NCBI RefSeq assembly: GCF_016641735.1
Contig: NZ_JAEDAO010000001.1
Coordinates: forward strand, 1,426,001 to 1,490,000
From: Ramlibacter algicola
GTDB taxonomy: Bacteria; Pseudomonadota; Gammaproteobacteria; Burkholderiales; Burkholderiaceae_C
Length of the DNA: 64,000 nt
Direction: 5' to 3'
Of this stretch, positions 60,916 to 64,000 are shown one piece after another. Position numbers and translations under genes: made by a program. Under the pieces are notes generated by a model. The model was given only the letters and a program-made list of their open reading frames with translations, did not search any database and was not told the DNA's origin. Within the stretch, counting starts at the first letter, position 1; each line of letters starts with the position of its first letter.

Positions 60916-62430
60916 ATGCGCCCCAGTCTCCCGCGCCTTGCCGCGCTCGCCGTCGCACTCGCCCTGGCCGGCTGCGCCACCGGCCCGTCGCGCGACGCAG
61001 GCAGCGCCAAGCTGCACAAGATCAACCATGTGGTGGTGATCTACGCCGAGAACCACAGCTTCGACAACATGTACGGGCTGTTCCCCGGCGCCAACGGCAT
61101 CGCCAACGCGAAGCCGGAGAACTACCTGCAGCGCGACCACGACGGCACGGTGCTGCCGGAGCTGGTCATCTTCGGCCCCGACGGCAAGCCGAACCCGGCG
61201 TTCCCGCGGATGCCGAACAAGCCGTTCCGCATCGACGCGCCGCCGATGAACCGGCCGCCGACGACGATCGTGCCCAGCCCGATCCACGCGTTCTTCCACA
61301 ACCAGGAGCAGATCCACGGCGGCCGCAACGACCAGTTCGCGGCGATGTCCAACGTCGGCGGCTGGGTGATGGGCCACTACGACGGCAGCCAGTTCCGCAT
61401 GTGGAAGTGGGCGCAGGAGTACACGCTCGCCGACAACTTCTTCATGGGCGCGTTCGGCGGCTCGTACCTGAACCACCAGTACCTGATTTGCGCCTGCGCG
61501 CCGAGGCACGAGAACGCGCCGGCCTCCATGCGCGCCGTGCTCGATGCGGACGGCAAGCTCACGAGGAAGCCCGGGTCGCCGCCTGCGCGCGATGGCGCCG
61601 TGCAGTTGGTCAGCAGCGGGGGCGGCCAGGTCACGCCCGACGGCTGGTCGGTCAACACCTCGCAGCCGCCTTGGCAGCCGAGCGGCATCCCGCCGGCGGC
61701 CAACGGGCCGCTGACGCATGCCGCCCCGGCCGACAGCCACGGCAGCCAACCGGTGCCGCCGCAGACGGCGCGCACCGTCGGCGACACGCTGTCGGCCAAG
61801 GGCGTCTCGTGGGCCTGGTACGCGGGGGGCTACGACAAGGCGCTGGCCGACGGCATGCAACCGGCGAGCATCAAGCGCAGCGTCATCTACACGCGCTCGC
61901 CGTCGTCGCCGAATTTCCAGCCGCACCACCAGCCGTTCAACTACTACACGCGCTTCGCGCCCGGCACGCCCGACCGCGCGCAGCACCTGAAGGACGGCGA
62001 GGACTTCCTGAAGGCGATCGACGCCGGCACGCTGCCGCAGGTGAGCTTCTACAAGCCCGCGGGCGTGGACACGCAGCACCCGAGCTACACCGACATCATG
62101 ACCGGCGACATGCACATCGCGGGCCTGCTGGAGCGCCTGCGCAAGAGCCCGCAGTGGAAGGACATGCTGGTCGTGGTCACCTACGACGAGAACGGCGGCT
62201 ACTGGGACCACGTCGCGCCGCCGACGGGGCCGGGCTGGGGCGACCGCTTCGGGCCCGGCTCGCGCATCCCGACCATCCTGGTCGGCCCGACGGTGAAGAA
62301 GGGCTTCATCGACTCGACGCCGTACGACACGACGTCGATCCTGAAGATGGTCACCGAGCGATTCCGTCTCGAGCCCCTGCCGGGCGTGCGGGCCAAGATG
62401 GGCGATCTTTCGAACGCGCTCGTCGACTGA
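60916..62430 (+). CDS. Phosphoesterase, AcpA/phospholipase C family lipoprotein
   Basis: 504 residues. Lipobox LALAGC near residue 20. VVVIYAENHSFDNMYG is the metal-binding start of the phosphoesterase family (PLC/acid phosphatase AcpA, PF04185), and VVTYDENGGYWDHVAPP the second metal site. Hydrolyses phosphate esters or phospholipids outside the cytoplasm. Which substrate is not decidable. Convergent with the lipoprotein gene downstream. Confidence 0.93.
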   Translation: MRPSLPRLAALAVALALAGCATGPSRDAGSAKLHKINHVVVIYAENHSFDNMYGLFPGANGIANAKPENYLQRDHDGTVLPELVIFGPDGKPNPAFPRMPNKPFRIDAPPMNRPPTTIVPSPIHAFFHNQEQIHGGRNDQFAAMSNVGGWVMGHYDGSQFRMWKWAQEYTLADNFFMGAFGGSYLNHQYLICACAPRHENAPASMRAVLDADGKLTRKPGSPPARDGAVQLVSSGGGQVTPDGWSVNTSQPPWQPSGIPPAANGPLTHAAPADSHGSQPVPPQTARTVGDTLSAKGVSWAWYAGGYDKALADGMQPASIKRSVIYTRSPSSPNFQPHHQPFNYYTRFAPGTPDRAQHLKDGEDFLKAIDAGTLPQVSFYKPAGVDTQHPSYTDIMTGDMHIAGLLERLRKSPQWKDMLVVVTYDENGGYWDHVAPPTGPGWGDRFGPGSRIPTILVGPTVKKGFIDSTPYDTTSILKMVTERFRLEPLPGVRAKMGDLSNALVD

Positions 62431-62450
62431 GAAAGAAGACGGACTGGCGT

Positions 62451-63728
62451 TCAGCGCTGCACGAGCTGCAGGTAGACGTCCTGGTCGCCGCCCGCTTCGC
62501 GGGTCCAGGCGGCCATCAGGTCGCCGCCGGAGAGGGCGACGAGTTGCGGCGCGGGTCCGGACGTGGCGACGGTGAACGTGGCGCCGACGGGCGCGCCGGT
62601 GCCGTCGTACCGCTGGCCGACCGGGTCGGTGCCGGCGGCGATCGACTCCAGCAGCACGAAGCCGCCTTCGCGCAGCGCGACGCCCGCCACCGGCATGGTG
62701 CGCAGCCCGCCCGCGGTGCCGCGCGGCTGGCCGGCGGGGTCGTACACCTGCATCGAGCCGTACACCTGCGTGGGCGACAGCAGCGCGGTGCCGCCGTCGG
62801 CCAGCGGCAGCAGCAGGCTGCCTTCGGCGATGCCGGTCGCGCCGGCGGGCAGCTGCGGCGCGACGGCGCCGTCGAAGCCCATGTAGCGCAGGAAGGTGTG
62901 GCCCATCGTGCGGCCCGCGGTGCCGGCGTACCAGCCGCCAGCCGGCGAGGTCGCGAGCTTCAGCGTCGTGTCGGACGCGCCGGTACCCAGGTCGCGTGCC
63001 GGCCCGCTGGGCTGGCCCGACGCGTCGAAGCGCTGCGCCGCGAACTGGGGGATCTTGCCGGTGGTGTCGTCGGTGACGACGGCCCAGCCGACGACGAAGC
63101 TGCCATCGGCCCATGCCACGACCTGCGGCTGCGCGACGTAGCGCATTGCGCCACCCGCCGTGCGGTCCTGCTGCACGGCCGCGAGTTCCTGCGCCGGGCC
63201 GAGCGCTGCGCCGGAGGCGTCGTGACGCTGCACGGACACCGAGGTGCGCGTGATCCACGGCTCGGTGGCCGACAACGGCGCGGTGCGCACGACGGCGGTA
63301 GCGAAGCCGCCATCGGGCAGCACGGCGACGGCGACGGTCGTGGCCGACGCGTCTAGCGGCACCCGCGCCTCGGCGCCGATCCGGCTGCCATCGGCCGCGA
63401 AGCGTTGCGCCTGCACGGAGCTGGTTCCATTCGCCTGCGACACCCAGGCGACGGTGGTGCCGCCGCCCGCGAGCGGGCCGATCGCGCGCAGCACCTGCTG
63501 GCCCGCGCTGTCCGAATTCACGCGCTGCGGTTGCGTCGACGTGGTGGTGGGAAGGGGTTGGGCGCTCACGGTGGTTCCCGTCGGGAGGGGGTCCGTTGCC
63601 GCCGGACCGGCGGATCCGCCACCACCGCCGCCGCCACCGCCACAGGCGGTGAGGGCCGCCAACAGGGCGGAGAGGGTGAAGATGCGTGCCACGTTGACCC
63701 CGGTGGCTCGGGTACTGCTGTTGCTCAT
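62451..63728 (-). CDS. Large secreted lipoprotein with WD/kelch-like repeats, unknown
   Basis: 425 residues. The leader IFTLSALLAALTACGGG has a lipobox (LTAC) followed by a run of nine glycines. The rest is a repeated beta pattern (VQAQRFAADGSRIG, VQRHDASGAALG, AQRFDASGQPSG, GQRYDGTGAPVG), a propeller-like array with the motif (Q/R)R(F/Y)D..G.p.G. Likely outer-membrane or surface. No enzyme motif seen. Confidence 0.82.
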   Translation of the reverse strand: MSNSSTRATGVNVARIFTLSALLAALTACGGGGGGGGGSAGPAATDPLPTGTTVSAQPLPTTTSTQPQRVNSDSAGQQVLRAIGPLAGGGTTVAWVSQANGTSSVQAQRFAADGSRIGAEARVPLDASATTVAVAVLPDGGFATAVVRTAPLSATEPWITRTSVSVQRHDASGAALGPAQELAAVQQDRTAGGAMRYVAQPQVVAWADGSFVVGWAVVTDDTTGKIPQFAAQRFDASGQPSGPARDLGTGASDTTLKLATSPAGGWYAGTAGRTMGHTFLRYMGFDGAVAPQLPAGATGIAEGSLLLPLADGGTALLSPTQVYGSMQVYDPAGQPRGTAGGLRTMPVAGVALREGGFVLLESIAAGTDPVGQRYDGTGAPVGATFTVATSGPAPQLVALSGGDLMAAWTREAGGDQDVYLQLVQR

Positions 63729-63842
63729 GGGCTCCGTCCCAGTGAATGGTGGAGCCATGCTAGGAACGGATGCGTTCACCTCCCTGTAGGACGCCAAGCT
63801 CGGCGGCTAGCCCCAACGGGCTGTTGTGCTTCGGGGGCATGC

Positions 63843-64000
63843 TCAGCGGCTGCCGTCCCGCAGCGTGCGGGCCCCGGTGCCACCGCCATGCGCCGCATCC
63901 CCGCGGTCGAGCAGCAGCGTGACCAGCACGGCGCAGTCGGTGCGCGCGCGCAGCGAATGCTTCTCGCCGCCCGGCAGCACCACCAGTTGGCCGGCCTTCA
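63843..64000 (-). CDS. Cupin-domain protein, 3' end only
   Basis: The last 52 codons of a minus-strand gene running off the window: KAGQLVVLPGGEKHSLRARTDCAVLVTLLL is a cupin beta-strand pair with a metal-ligand His, followed by a Gly/Arg-rich tail. Probably a small cupin of unknown role; the start lies beyond base 64000. Confidence 0.7.
   Translation of the reverse strand, partial: KAGQLVVLPGGEKHSLRARTDCAVLVTLLLDRGDAAHGGGTGARTLRDGSR

Overview
The window is a 64 kb chromosomal segment of a GC-rich (roughly two-thirds G+C or higher), densely packed proteobacterium. Gene families and style (EpsC-type serine acetyltransferase, an 88-residue IF-1, a WXXGXW-repeat protein, a tripartite RND pump, dispersed REP-type palindromes) point to Burkholderiales, most likely a Comamonadaceae soil or water bacterium of the Ramlibacter/Variovorax kind. 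That assignment is inference from general knowledge, not a search. No rRNA, tRNA, CRISPR array, intact insertion sequence or prophage was recognised.

Layout. 1-16 kb: a peptidase-rich stretch (the 3' part of an M3 metallopeptidase, a GNAT acetyltransferase, a DUF885 hydrolase and three separate S9 prolyl-oligopeptidase-type enzymes) with small housekeeping and stress genes (isochorismatase-like hydrolase, OsmC, GFA-type protein, glutaredoxin, several small zinc-ribbon or membrane proteins). 16-19 kb: a MarR regulator, then a small locus where a MerR-type promoter drives a 65-residue Cys-rich membrane protein and directly abuts a ynfA gene that has lost its 5' end; then a HAD hydrolase, a DUF1345 protein and a DUF4870 protein. 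19-20.6 kb: a two-gene signalling pair (kinase-like ATPase lacking the usual phospho-histidine, plus a LuxR-type response regulator).

21-31 kb is the most interesting part: a co-directional, tightly spaced run of Hpt protein, response regulator-PP2C phosphatase, GH16 glycosidase, outer-membrane-type protein with an internal duplication, STAS anti-anti-sigma-like protein, RsbW-like kinase, a BcsA-like but PilZ-less glycosyltransferase, and three DUF3131 paralogues. I read this as an exopolysaccharide (probably beta-glucan) synthesis and export operon with its own Hpt/PP2C/STAS/RsbW partner-switching control, resembling the HptB-HsbR-HsbA logic of Pseudomonas or SypE-SypA of Vibrio.

31-44 kb: an aldo/keto reductase, IF-1, an RND efflux operon (membrane fusion protein, AcrB-type pump, NodT-type outer membrane factor) divergent from a large GAF-PAS hybrid histidine kinase with a partner receiver, two paralogous LEA-like secreted proteins sharing a conserved bipartite upstream element, and serine acetyltransferase. 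44-50 kb: small orphan proteins, a fused alpha/beta-hydrolase and Baeyer-Villiger-type monooxygenase with an SDR partner, and a divergent FAD monooxygenase. 50-52.5 kb: a translationally coupled histidine kinase/KaiC-like ATPase/receiver trio. 52.5-57 kb: a heterodimer-type pair of ABC exporters and a DUF4198 protein. 57-64 kb: GAF protein, DUF4331 protein, small lipoprotein, HSL-type esterase, AcpA/phospholipase C-type phosphoesterase, a large lipoprotein and the 3' end of a cupin gene.

Dispersed through intergenic gaps is one family of REP/BIME-type palindromes with two core types (CCCGCGAAGGCGGG and CCGGCGAAAGCCGG), often as inverted pairs just downstream of stop codons.
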